From: Bryum argenteum
Taxonomy: Eukaryota > Streptophyta > Bryopsida > Bryales > Bryaceae
Assembly (NCBI GenBank): GCA_037043015.1
Contig: CM073322.1
Coordinates: 28,628,864 to 28,692,863, forward strand
Direction of reading: 5' to 3'
DNA length: 64,000 nucleotides
The translations under genes and the position numbers were made by a program. Each line of letters starts with the position of its first letter. The stretch's first letter is position 1. Shown piece after piece: positions 37,710 to 46,751 of this stretch. The notes beneath the pieces are model-generated. The model made no database searches, had not been told where the DNA came from, and saw only the letters and a program-made list of their open reading frames with translations.

Positions 37710-38751
37710 ATTGGCTCAGGATTCTAGCATCTTCAAGTGCAGCTGTGAGAAGTTGTATCTGTCGTGAAGTGCTTCTCTCGGCGCGGAAGCCTTCTTGACT
37801 GTCATGAAGTATTTGATGATGTTTGCCATATGTTGATAAAATGGCTGTGAGGGTGCTAGTAAAGAGTTTGTATATTGTGTTGGCTAGTGCAATTGGTCTG
37901 TGGTTTGGGAGATGAGAGGGGTTGCCTTTCTTATAAAGTAATATGGTGAGGCTGGTTTTCCATGATGCGGGTATTTGTTTTTGTTTGTAGCAGTGGTAGA
38001 AGAAGAGGTGTAAAAGTGTGTGAAATGAGTTGGGCATGTGTTTGAGGATTGAGTTTGGGATTTTATCTGGGCGAGGAGCTTTATTTTGTGAGAGATTTTT
38101 TAGGCAGATGTCAAAGGTTTCGCGATTGTAGTATGTATGTAAGGGGGTTTCTGGTGTACCTCGCTTTTCGAGGGTAAAACCCTCTAGGTCATGCCAAGGG
38201 TATTGACGTACCGCGCATGTGCACGTTTGGAGGTGTTCTGGTTGATAATAACACGTTGGGATGGTTGGGCGATTAGTGATAGATTGTTGTAAGTATATTT
38301 CTTGGGCAATATCTTCTGGGCTAGTGAGAATTTCATTGTTTTGTGTGGTGATGCAATCTAATGGTGGGGTTTCAAGATTTTTAAAAACGCGGTTGTTTAT
38401 TTTCTTGGGGCTAATGTTATAGAGCTGTCTATATTTGGTGATGGCTTTTTTGATGGATTGCCGTGTGTATTTTGTAGTGATGGCGCGTGCCTTTTTGTTT
38501 GCGGTTTTAGCTAAATCTGCTAGTGTGTTTAGCCATTCTTGTTTGGTGTTATCAGTTACTGGGGGAAGTGGTATGTGGGTGGGCGTATGTTGTTGTATGT
38601 TTTGTATAATTGGGTGTGCTCTCCAGTTATCAATGTTGTTAGCGACGTATATTGTTTTGCGGATTAGGTGGTATGTAGAGAGGTGTTTTTTCCATTCTTT
38701 TTGGGCTTTTCGTGGTAGGAAGCCACCTTGAAGGTTGGTATGTGGGGTCAA
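37710..38751 (-). pseudogene. LINE ORF2: reverse transcriptase, N-terminal half
   Basis: The frame shows the LINE RT fingers region: KAPRPDKIPNSILKHMP, WKTSLTILLYKKG, NHRPIALANTIYKLFTS and EGFRAERST. It ends at the 2.19-kb insertion and continues at 35503. Upstream, the frame changes at a run of nine G on the plus strand (about 38761-38769), a likely slippage mutation that separates RT from the linker to the endonuclease. Confidence 0.85.
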
Positions 38752-39079
38752 GGTGGGAATGGGGGGGGGCGGTACATGTGGATAGTAATGTTTCTGTGAT
38801 ATTTTTTATGATGTTGTCTAATTGTGCACAAGCATTAGACCATTCGGTAGAAGTTAGTTGATCTTGTTGTAAAATTGTCGTAAGGTTGTTGATGGAAGGT
38901 GCGTTTTGTTCGAAAAATGTAGTGGTGAATGTGTTCAGGTTTGTTTGTGGGATAGGATTAAGAATTCGTGGGGGTTTTATAGTGAGAACGGGTGACGGTC
39001 TTGCTATCAACAGTTGTGGAGGGATGTGAAGGGATATTGGTGAGTGGTCTGAGTTTAAGTTCTGAGTGTGGTTTGTCGT

Positions 39080-39780
39080 GGATGTAAAATGATGGTGGTC
39101 CGTCAAGTTTATGTAGTAGCCGTCAATCAGGCTTGTTTCTGTATAGTTATATCCACCTTGTCTAGAGAATGGGTCATTTTTGTGGGAATGTATTTGAGGT
39201 TAAGACTTTACGTAAAGGTGCGCCATTGGGTGTCTTCTTCTTGTGGTGGTGTGTTGGTTTGTGCGTTTTGCTGCCTATTAGAGCGATATCTCATTAAAGT
39301 CCCCCACATAGGATGTGGATGTGATTTGGGTGTGCTTGTGTTTGCGTGGTGATTGTTTGTTGGATGTGGGAGATTAATCCTATGTCTTCTGGGTGGGAGG
39401 GCATATATAAGTGTATGAGTAACCAAGGGGTGAGGGGTCTGTTGGATATGAGAATGATTTGAAGGTAGGGTGAAATGTTTGCCGAAGTTGGGATTTTGGT
39501 GATGTTTCCCGGATAGGCGTAGTTTTGGTGTATCAGGGTGAGAAGACCTCCCCTAGCGGAGGTATATGGCATTCGTTGTTGTGTGCAACGCGTTAGTGCA
39601 TGAGTGTTGTTGAAAAGGAGTTTATATTGTGGTATACAGCGTTGGATGATTTTTGTGGATTTGTTAGCGGTAATTTTTGTTTCTTGGATAGTTATTATTG
39701 CAGGAAAGGTGTGTATGAGATTTTGAAGATTTGGCAGGGCTGTGTTTAGTGAAGCCGCGTTCCATGTAATAATTTGCGTG
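39080..39780 (-). pseudogene. LINE ORF2: APE-type endonuclease, frameshifted
   Basis: The domain starts with IITWNAASLN (near 39775) and IQETKI (near 39680), whose Asn and Glu are catalytic positions of apurinic-type LINE endonucleases. It continues with a conserved S-A-R-G-G-L stretch. The C-G-D-F-N catalytic motif is interrupted in the middle: one extra G in a G run at about 39300-39305 shifts the frame. A further frame change lies between 39660 and 39580. This nuclease would nick target DNA to prime reverse transcription. It co-occurs with a second, restriction-like nuclease at the other end of ORF2. Confidence 0.8.
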
Positions 39781-39886
39781 TTGTTTTGGGTTGTGGGGTG
39801 TGGTTGAGGTTGTATGGGGGTTGTAGGTAGTATTGGTTGGGGTTGGGAGTATTCGGGAGTTTTTCGATTGCATCTTAGGGCTTCTA

Positions 39887-42286
39887 TTAGTAGCGTGTCG
39901 GAAGGTATGGAAAGTTGTTTTGTAATGATTGTAGGTTTGCAGTGTTTGCATGTCTTACGATATGATGATATAGTTCTTTATGTATGGTTAGTGTGGGTTT
40001 TATGATGTCCTTTTGGGTGTCGAGAAAGTGGGTGTATGGGTGAGGAGTTTGTAGGTGTCGAGCTGGTGCGTTTGGTAGTCTAGATAGTTTGTTTAGTAAT
40101 GATGTTGTCCAATTTGGGTTTGGGTTTGAGATCATATATTGTTCGCACATTTGTAATTGTGGCCCTATGGTGATTATAAGTGCATATAGAACGTTTGGTG
40201 GTGGGAATTGTGGGTGATTTTGAATGTAACGTGTTAAACATGGGTATGTATTTTGACTTGTTTGGTGGTTGGGATGGGATGTTTGGATGGTGGAGGAAAA
40301 TGTGGATGCGAGATGTTTATATTTTGGGTAGAGTTTTATTGAATTGGAGATTAAATATGTTTTGTTGTGTTGTCGGTGTAGGGCTGGGTGTGCGTGTAGT
40401 ATATTTGGCATAGGGCCTGGGTTGGGTTCAATGTCACCTCCTAATAGTAGGAGGATGTGATTGGGTATAAATTGTCCTTTGATGGTTTTTTCTTTTGGTT
40501 TTGCTAGGTGAATATGTGTGTAGTATTTTATGTATGTGATGAAGTGTGAGTTGAGGTTTGGCAATGGTGGTACGGTTTTGTTTGTATAAGGTTTGCTGTG
40601 ATGGTGCATGTGTGGGAATTTTGGTGTCTTTGTTGTGTTTGTTTCAAGAAAGGGTGTGTAGTTATTGTGCGGGGTGAAAATGTGTGTGTGTAGGTTCTTT
40701 TTAAGTAATGTGTGAGTGTTTAGTGTTGGCGGAGTGGTGCAATTAGGCGGGTATTGTGTATGTATGGGGGTTAGTCTTGAAGATATTAAGGGTGTGATAT
40801 TTGGTTGTGTATAATGGTGTTTTAGGGGAGTAGGTTGAGTGGATAATTTATGTTGATAAGGGGTTTGAAGAGATAGATAGAAACTCCGGTTCCTTTGTAA
40901 AGGGCCGGCGTGAATGAAGTGCCCGTTCGTAATGCTAGTGTCCCGAGGCCCACTAGGGGTTTGAAGAAAATCAGGGGCGGCTATATTTTCCAGAGAAGGG
41001 TGTGTGGTAGGGACGATTACGTGGTTGGCTATTTTATGTGTGAAGGAGTGTGCTTGTTTGGGTTGCGGGTTGGGTGTTTTGGATATGGATATGTGTTTAT
41101 GAGTTTGGATAATAATAGGTCGAATGAGCACTCTATTCATATGGTATGTGGGAGAGTTTGAAGAGGTGTTGGGATTTTGGTTTAGGGATTGTTGATGGAA
41201 GTGTGAAGGGTTTAGTTTACAATGGGTGGATAGTGCGTCATTTTGGGGGTGTATTTCTGGGCTGCCGTTTGGGTTGCATGAGTGCGGTGTGCTTTCAGTC
41301 CCTTTAAACAGCTCTCGTTGTTTCAAAACGTTCCATTTGACTTTCGCATTTACATGCGAGGGCTTCTTGTTTCTTACGTCAAGCTCACGGTAGCGGTCCC
41401 CCCCAATCTCATTTTTTCTTCCCACCTTATGGCCCGTGCCTGAGCTAGCACCAGGGTCTTCCCTTCGAGCCATGCGCTTTCTTTTCCGGCCCGTGATACC
41501 CCGCATGTTCTTGTACTGCACGCAGCCGCCTCCTGGTCGGGTGTATCCCGGGTATGGCCCGTGAGGGTATACCCTTCTTTTGTCCGGGTATGGGTTACTG
41601 TGTTGTTGGAGCCGGGTATCGGGGTTGCTGTGTGGGCTGGGTTTTGGGCTGTATAGCTCCGGGTTCAGGTGTTGGGTGCCGGCGGTGTGTGCAGGTGTCG
41701 CTTTAGGGTGAGCGCTGGCTGTTTTACTTGTCGGGGACGATCGCGCTGGGTTTTGGGGGTCAAGTGGGCGGTGTGAATGTGAGTTTTGTTGCTGGGTTGT
41801 CGTATGTGCATCAGCAAGGCGGTCCGGCCAGAAGGGGAACGGTGCAGAGGTACGGTGGCGGATTCGGAGCTTTTTGTTGGGTACGGTGGGAGCTCCGCAG
41901 CAGCGGGAGGATCGGGTGGTGTGCGATCGGCAGATACAGGCGCTGCAGCGGCTGTCGGACGCTTCTGTCCGAAGTTGATCAGGGGCGTTGGTGGTACGAG
42001 GGAGCCTGTCGATAGTTGTGCTGTATTTATTTGTGTGCTGGGTGCGTTGTGTTGGTGTGAGGTGAAGGTTGCGATAGGAGCAAAAGAGAGTGCCTCCGAT
42101 TGTGTGTTGGTGCTCTGGAATTGTCTGTTCAGAACGATGTGCATACATAGGATGTGCGGTTGTGTAATAGGTGAAGATTGCTTGTGAAGGAAAGAGACAC
42201 GTTGCATTGTGAGAGGTCACCCCTCTGAAAGCGGTACATTGAAGAGTTGTGAGGCTAAATATCAATCTCAGAGTTTTCCTAATCAT
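39887..42286 (-). CDS. LINE ORF2 N-terminal region with 2A-like motif
   Basis: This 799-codon open frame starts with an ATG whose last bases overlap the stop of ORF1 (ATGA at 42286-42283), an arrangement that suggests coupled termination-reinitiation. Residues 1-617 are low in recognisable domains: Ser/Thr/His/Pro-rich, with a basic patch (GRKRKRMARRE) about residue 275. Residues 618-625 are D-I-E-P-N-P-G-P preceded by a Leu run, the 2A-like signature, so the nascent chain could be separated at Gly624/Pro625. The endonuclease would then lie at the start of the downstream product. An 83-bp retro-insertion plus its 13-bp duplication adds 96 bp, keeping the frame open. A frame change after 39887 leads into the endonuclease. 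Confidence 0.65.
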   Translation of the reverse strand: MIRKTLRLIFSLTTLQCTAFRGVTSHNATCLFPSQAIFTYYTTAHPMYAHRSEQTIPEHQHTIGGTLFCSYRNLHLTPTQRTQHTNKYSTTIDRLPRTTNAPDQLRTEASDSRCSACICRSHTTRSSRCCGAPTVPNKKLRIRHRTSAPFPFWPDRLADAHTTTQQQNSHSHRPLDPQNPARSSPTSKTASAHPKATPAHTAGTQHLNPELYSPKPSPHSNPDTRLQQHSNPYPDKRRVYPHGPYPGYTRPGGGCVQYKNMRGITGRKRKRMARREDPGASSGTGHKVGRKNEIGGDRYRELDVRNKKPSHVNAKVKWNVLKQRELFKGTESTPHSCNPNGSPEIHPQNDALSTHCKLNPSHFHQQSLNQNPNTSSNSPTYHMNRVLIRPIIIQTHKHISISKTPNPQPKQAHSFTHKIANHVIVPTTHPSLENIAAPDFLQTPSGPRDTSITNGHFIHAGPLQRNRSFYLSLQTPYQHKLSTQPTPLKHHYTQPNITPLISSRLTPIHTQYPPNCTTPPTLNTHTLLKKNLHTHIFTPHNNYTPFLETNTTKTPKFPHMHHHSKPYTNKTVPPLPNLNSHFITYIKYYTHIHLAKPKEKTIKGQFIPNHILLLLGGDIEPNPGPMPNILHAHPALHRQHNKTYLISNSIKLYPKYKHLASTFSSTIQTSHPNHQTSQNTYPCLTRYIQNHPQFPPPNVLYALIITIGPQLQMCEQYMISNPNPNWTTSLLNKLSRLPNAPARHLQTPHPYTHFLDTQKDIIKPTLTIHKELYHHIVRHANTANLQSLQNNFPYLPTRY
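40412..40435 (-). other. 2A-like ribosome-skipping motif
   Basis: The codons read D-I-E-P-N-P-G-P, fitting the D-x-E-x-N-P-G-P consensus, and are preceded by I-L-L-L-L-G-G. In viruses and in some trypanosome and animal LINEs this motif makes ribosomes release the upstream chain at Gly and resume at Pro. Activity here is inferred from the motif alone. Confidence 0.75.
40872..40954 (-). mobile_element. 83-bp 5'-truncated SINE/LINE copy, 13-bp TSD
   Basis: AGGGGTTTGAAGA at 40859-40871 and 40955-40967 flanks a fragment that is only the shared SINE/LINE 3' end: GATA repeat, hairpin (40886-40908) and the adjoining CGTTCGTAATG block. It is a severely truncated retrotransposition event into the older LINE. 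Confidence 0.85.
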
Positions 42287-44311
42287 GCGTTTGGTGGATG
42301 TGAAAATCCTGGGGGGCGAGAGGGAGGCAATTGCAGGGGCCCTACCAAGAGGGCGCTGGAAATACCGGACATATGTTTCGAGTAGTCACTTGATGCCGTC
42401 GTCAGAAGTGTTAGTTGGTGAAGAAGGTGCTGATGTTGTGTCTGCTGTGCAATAGCGGCTGCCTCGACCATCGATGTGGTGTGTTGGTTCACCTCCGTGC
42501 TAAGCGTTTGAAGCCGTTGTTGCAGACATTCGACGCCTTCGGAGATGGTGTCTCTAATCTGTGCTAAAGAGGGGCCGCTTGGTGTTTCATTTCTTAGCGC
42601 CGTGATTGCATCTTGTAGGAGTTCCCGTGTTGGTGCCGACTTGTGCTGAATGGGCGCAGCACCTGAGGCGCTTCGGTAGTGCGGGGAGAAGTCAACAAGC
42701 TTCCCCGAGAGCGGAACGGGCACGCGCTCGAGCACCATCTCGTGTATACCGCACTGTTGAGGCAACGAATGGTTGCTATACCGTCGTGCCTTCCTTCTTT
42801 GTCGTCTTGTGCTCGGTTAAATGTAATGCTGATGATATTCTGAGGTCCTAAGAGCTTGTGCAGGGCTATCGAGCACTCTTTTTGAGAGGTCAGCTGGTTG
42901 AGTCCCCGTACCAGTATGGTGGTGCTTAGGGCATTCGCGGCAGTGGTGCGAGGCGCTCCAGTTGAGGCAGGTGCTTCCGAGATGTGCGTTGGTAACTCGT
43001 GCAACGGTGGTGGCGATTTGAGGAAGAATTCCTTGGTGAGAAACGCTGTCACAGTAATCTCAGCCGTAGTAGTGTTAGTGAGTTTTTTGGCTACTCCTAC
43101 CACTTCCGCAAAACCCGAGTTCGTATAGCATATCTTAGTAAGATCTGCTTGTAATTGTCGTGAGTTGTATGTAGACAGGGCGGAGCTGGAGATTTGAAGT
43201 CTCCTGTTATTGGCAGTCGAAAGGAATTCATATCCTTTCTCCACCTTGCCAATGACAAAGTCGGAGTTTTGCAGTTGGAGAGTGAAGACTCGATGGCCTC
43301 GTAGCAGTGCGATGGCGTCTCTCTCGGGATTCAATAAGTCTGCACGTAGGAAACCTAGCCACCCGTGGGTCTTCTTATTCACGATTGCACTGATAGGTTC
43401 ACGAAAGCGGCTCGCCAGTGGAATCTGCATCATGGCGAAGCGCGCCGTTGCTGCCTCTTGGACTTGTTGCTTTGACATGTGGTGGTAGTCCCTGTCAAAG
43501 CGAATTATAATCTGATAGCTTCTAGCAAGGCCTGTGGATGGGTTAATTTCTGTGTCTAGGGGTATTTGAGTCAAATGTAAGTATTGTCCGGGTACGCCAT
43601 CAAGTCTAGAAAATGGATACAATTTCTGCGCTACATGGGGGAATGCATGGCGACATGAATGATATTCTACCATCTCTACGTCTGGCATCACACCTTCTAT
43701 CAATGCTTCAGGTGTTAATTCTCTTATTTCAGGGAGGTTTGCTTGGATGTTCAAGAACTCATGTACACTAAACGAGTGCCAAAGATGCTGGATACATTCT
43801 GCAGGTAAGAGTACTGAGTTTAGGGGGGGAATGTTGCCTGTGGGTGCAGCTGCCGGTAAGGGCGTTTCGCGTGTGGCCATAAGCGGTGAACTCAACTCCC
43901 TGGGGGTCGCTGAGAGCTTGAGTGCGGCAATGGAGCTCACCGGGGCGCTCAAGTATTGGCTGGAGGCCGTGTCCCTCTGAGAGTTGGCGAATTGGCTGTG
44001 CCTTTGTGACGCGGAAGTGTGGGTCTTACTGTCTTCCTGTTGATGGTGCAGGCGGGGTCTCTTCGACGCCAAAGGAGGCTGGGCGGGCACTGCAGACGGC
44101 GACAACGACAGTTGGGGTGGGGCGGGGTGGGGTGGTGGTCCATCCTTGCAGGAGCAGCTTTTGGTGAAGTGGTGGCGACTTCGGTTCTTGCAGGTTCGCC
44201 ACCGTTAGTGTCTTTCCGCTTACTAGAGCCTGTAGAGGGAGAAGAGGATTTCTGAGAGAGAGATTTGAGAGTGCGAGGTTTCTTGACAAGAGGGGACGAA
44301 GCCTCTGCCAT
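42283..44311 (-). pseudogene. LINE ORF1: RRM-like and coiled-coil protein, frameshifted
   Basis: The likely start is ATG 44311 (MAEASSPLVKK, Ser/Lys-rich). The frame changes near 44000 into an open stretch 44105-42594, then again near 42740 into 42765-42283. The N-terminal 70 aa are basic, as in nucleic-acid-binding tails. A conserved-looking globular region spans 43800-43100. An RRM-like fold lies at about 42925-42740 (T-T-I-L-V-R-G-L as RNP2, H-D-G-I-A-T-I-R as RNP1), followed by a coiled coil at about 42640-42420. RRM plus coiled coil is the architecture of LINE ORF1 RNA chaperones. The frame upstream of the ATG is also open to 45655. Confidence 0.7.
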
Positions 44312-45661
44312 GGTGCGTTGGGGAGAAAAGAGAGGGGAGGTGCGATAGAATGGTTTTAGTGTTTGCGATAGCTGTAATTTATGCTGTTTGGAGTGGTAGG
44401 AGAGTTTTTTCGGATGGTGGAAGAGTGGTGGAGCGGGAATTGCTTGGTGTGTAGATGCGCTAGTGGCTGTTTGGATTTTGTGGCGTGTTGCTGTGAACAG
44501 ATAGGTGTTACTTCGGCATTGTGGGTGACGTGGTGACGTTTCGTAGGGGAGCGAATAGGATGTAGATTGTAGCCTGTTTTCTAGGGCGTGTTTGTAAGCG
44601 GTAATTCGGAGGTCAGATTCAATGGTCAAGTTGGTTTGATGGGCTGGGGCTAGCAAATTAGCTAGTGGGTGGTGGTTTAGGTTTTTTGAGCATTGGTGGT
44701 AGGTCAGTTGATGGTGTGTGTGTGAATTGCAGGAGTGTGTTGAGTTTTTGATGCGAGAGGGTAAGGTTTGAACGTATTGTGTTTGTGCAGGAGCAGGTGG
44801 AGTGGATTCTTTGTGGTGCGGTGTGATGAAAGGCGGTTTCGGTGGCCTCGGCTGTATTCGAGGCTGCTCATGAAGGAAGGTTTCGGTAGTGTAGTGTGGG
44901 GGTAGTGAGTTGCGTGAGGTGTGCGTTAGATAGTTGGGATTATGGGGGTCAACGTTATGTGTAAGTTTTGTGCGTTTGGTTTTGCGGTGGAATGCTGCAA
45001 ACTTGACTAATGCAATGGATACCACTTGGTGTTTGTGTGAATCTGAAAAGTATGGTTGGGTGTGATTCTGTTTGTGCGTTTGTGTATGTGATACAAGGAT
45101 GCATTTGTGTGCTGGTGTGTGGTTGCTGTGTTCTCGGTGTGTGGGAGGTGTGTTGTTGGGGTTGCACCCGGTTACATAACTAATGAACTGGTAAGAGAAC
45201 GAAGAGTAAATAGTTGAGAAAAGCACTTGGAGATATGGCCGTGTAGCCTCGAGAAGCCTGCGATGTGTTGTCCTGCCATGTGACTTTGGTTGTTGCCCTG
45301 GTCTTGTGAGTAGTGGGCGTTGCCACTTGTAGCGCCTGCTTCGCTGTGGAGTCTTGTGCTGGTCATGGTAACCGCTGCGTTGAGCGAGAGGTAGAGCGGC
45401 TCGCGAAGTGTCACATGACACTGCTAAGCTGGTGTTGCGCGCGGGTTGTAGAAAGGTGGCGACTGCTTCAATTTCATCGATTCTTTCGTTGGCGTCATTG
45501 TCTTCAGATGCTTTGTGTCGTAGGAAGGTATGCGCGTTAATGCTGGACGCGAGGTGAGCGAGGATACACAGGGCCCGAAGGATGCAAACATGGGCGCAGC
45601 GGCGTCGAAGCGATGGGGTGGCGGCGGCTAGGACTTGCCTCCGGAGCGCAAACATGATAGT
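44312..45661 (-). other. LINE 5' region, open in the ORF1 frame
   Basis: The 1.35 kb upstream of the ORF1 start contains no stop codon in the ORF1 frame. An ATG lies 7 bases from the element's 5' end (45655), and its first residues are hydrophobic. Either ORF1 has a 448-aa N-terminal extension, or this is a promoter/5' UTR whose A+C-rich composition avoids stops. The composition (Thr/His/Pro/Asn-rich translation) favours the second view. Confidence 0.5.
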
Positions 45662-45672
45662 TTTGGATCAAA

Positions 45673-46751
45673 CATCTTACACCTAAGGAGTTGCTAGATT
45701 GTAGCTCATAAAATCTTGATCATTTTTAAAAATTTCATAATCATGAACTATGTTTGGTTCCTCTTAATTGGCTTGCAATGGGAAAAACATGCTTTATGAT
45801 TGAACTTCGAAATCCCAAAGCTGCCCCTCAAAAATGCATGCCACCAATTCAAACTTTATTATATAGGTCTACAATAGGTCTGCACACAAACAAGGCTTGA
45901 TTCGGGACCCAACTCAAACCAAAAATGGGATTTGGATGAAAATAATATGGCTCTTCAAAATTTGTGCCCTTCATCCAAAATGTAAAAAGAATAACACTGA
46001 GGATGCGTAGGGGTGGAGATCGGTTGAATTTGTAAAGAACTCCTCTCATGACCTCCAAAAACAAATTCAAAGGCTTTACACATGAGAGAATTGACCCACA
46101 CTTTATTGATTCTCGAATGTGTTTTTCAAGCCACAAATGGAACCAGTTGGGCTCAAAAATTGATTGAATTGGCTTGGAGATTTGTTGACCCCAGAATCCC
46201 CATGGAAAGCGTCCCTAATGCGTTCCTCTTTATGCGGTATACTGGAGGTTTGAGGAAGGGGTTGGCGAGCTCTTTGAGTGTCGAGCCTCGGACTCGCCTT
46301 GTTCACTGGAGTATTGGTTTCACCGACTGCTTTCGGATCTTGTCGATCTGTCGGTGGTGTCGGTGATCCATCTGCTTCTGGCAGCTACACTGCTCATCAG
46401 TGCTATCATTTCTTTCAAGTCTTGCATGCTACACACTCTAAGAGCAGCATATCTTTGTCAAGGGCAATTCACCTTGCAAATCCCGGGCATGGTCTCATCT
46501 TCACTCTCCTAAATCAGCTGGTGAGCCAATCAAATGCTAGACGCTCGGAGCTCTTGTTGCCCCATTTGAGCTAAGGCATTTACTACTAGAATATTGTTAG
46601 GATTTTCGTGTATGAGAATTCGCAGATTATGTACAGTCATTGCCTTGCTTCCGTCAGGTTTTCTTGTGGATTGAATTTCATATTCTGTGCGTTCAGGGTT
46701 TAGGGTTCTAGGCCATGTAGCAATTGGTCCTACCCATGTGGCGATTTAGCG
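45673..46751. other. Promoter and leader region of PIGO
   Basis: No gene is recognised between the LINE target duplication and the PIGO start codon. The left half is AT-rich; the promoter and 5' UTR of PIGO must lie in the right half. A 95-codon minus-strand frame at 46136-45849 has no recognisable domain. Confidence 0.5.

Larger units (their letters stand above)
27467..45661 (-). mobile_element. Full-length dual-endonuclease LINE (Dualen/RandI-like), with nested insertions
   Basis: An 11-bp duplication TTTGGATCAAA at 27456-27466 and 45662-45672 brackets the whole unit. It occupies 18.2 kb, or about 12.7 kb after removing later insertions (30543-33782, 35512-37701, 40872-40954 and their duplications). 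In minus-strand order it has an open 5' region, ORF1 (RRM plus coiled coil), ORF2 N-terminal part with a 2A-like motif, APE endonuclease, reverse transcriptase, methyltransferase-like segment, RNase H, CCHC knuckle, restriction-like endonuclease, a 3' UTR, and a hairpin with a GATA repeat tail. The coding strand is markedly A+C-rich. Frameshifts at homopolymers and two large insertions inside ORF2 make this copy inactive. The combination of APE and restriction-like nucleases is known to me only from Dualen/RandI elements of green algae. Confidence 0.85.
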
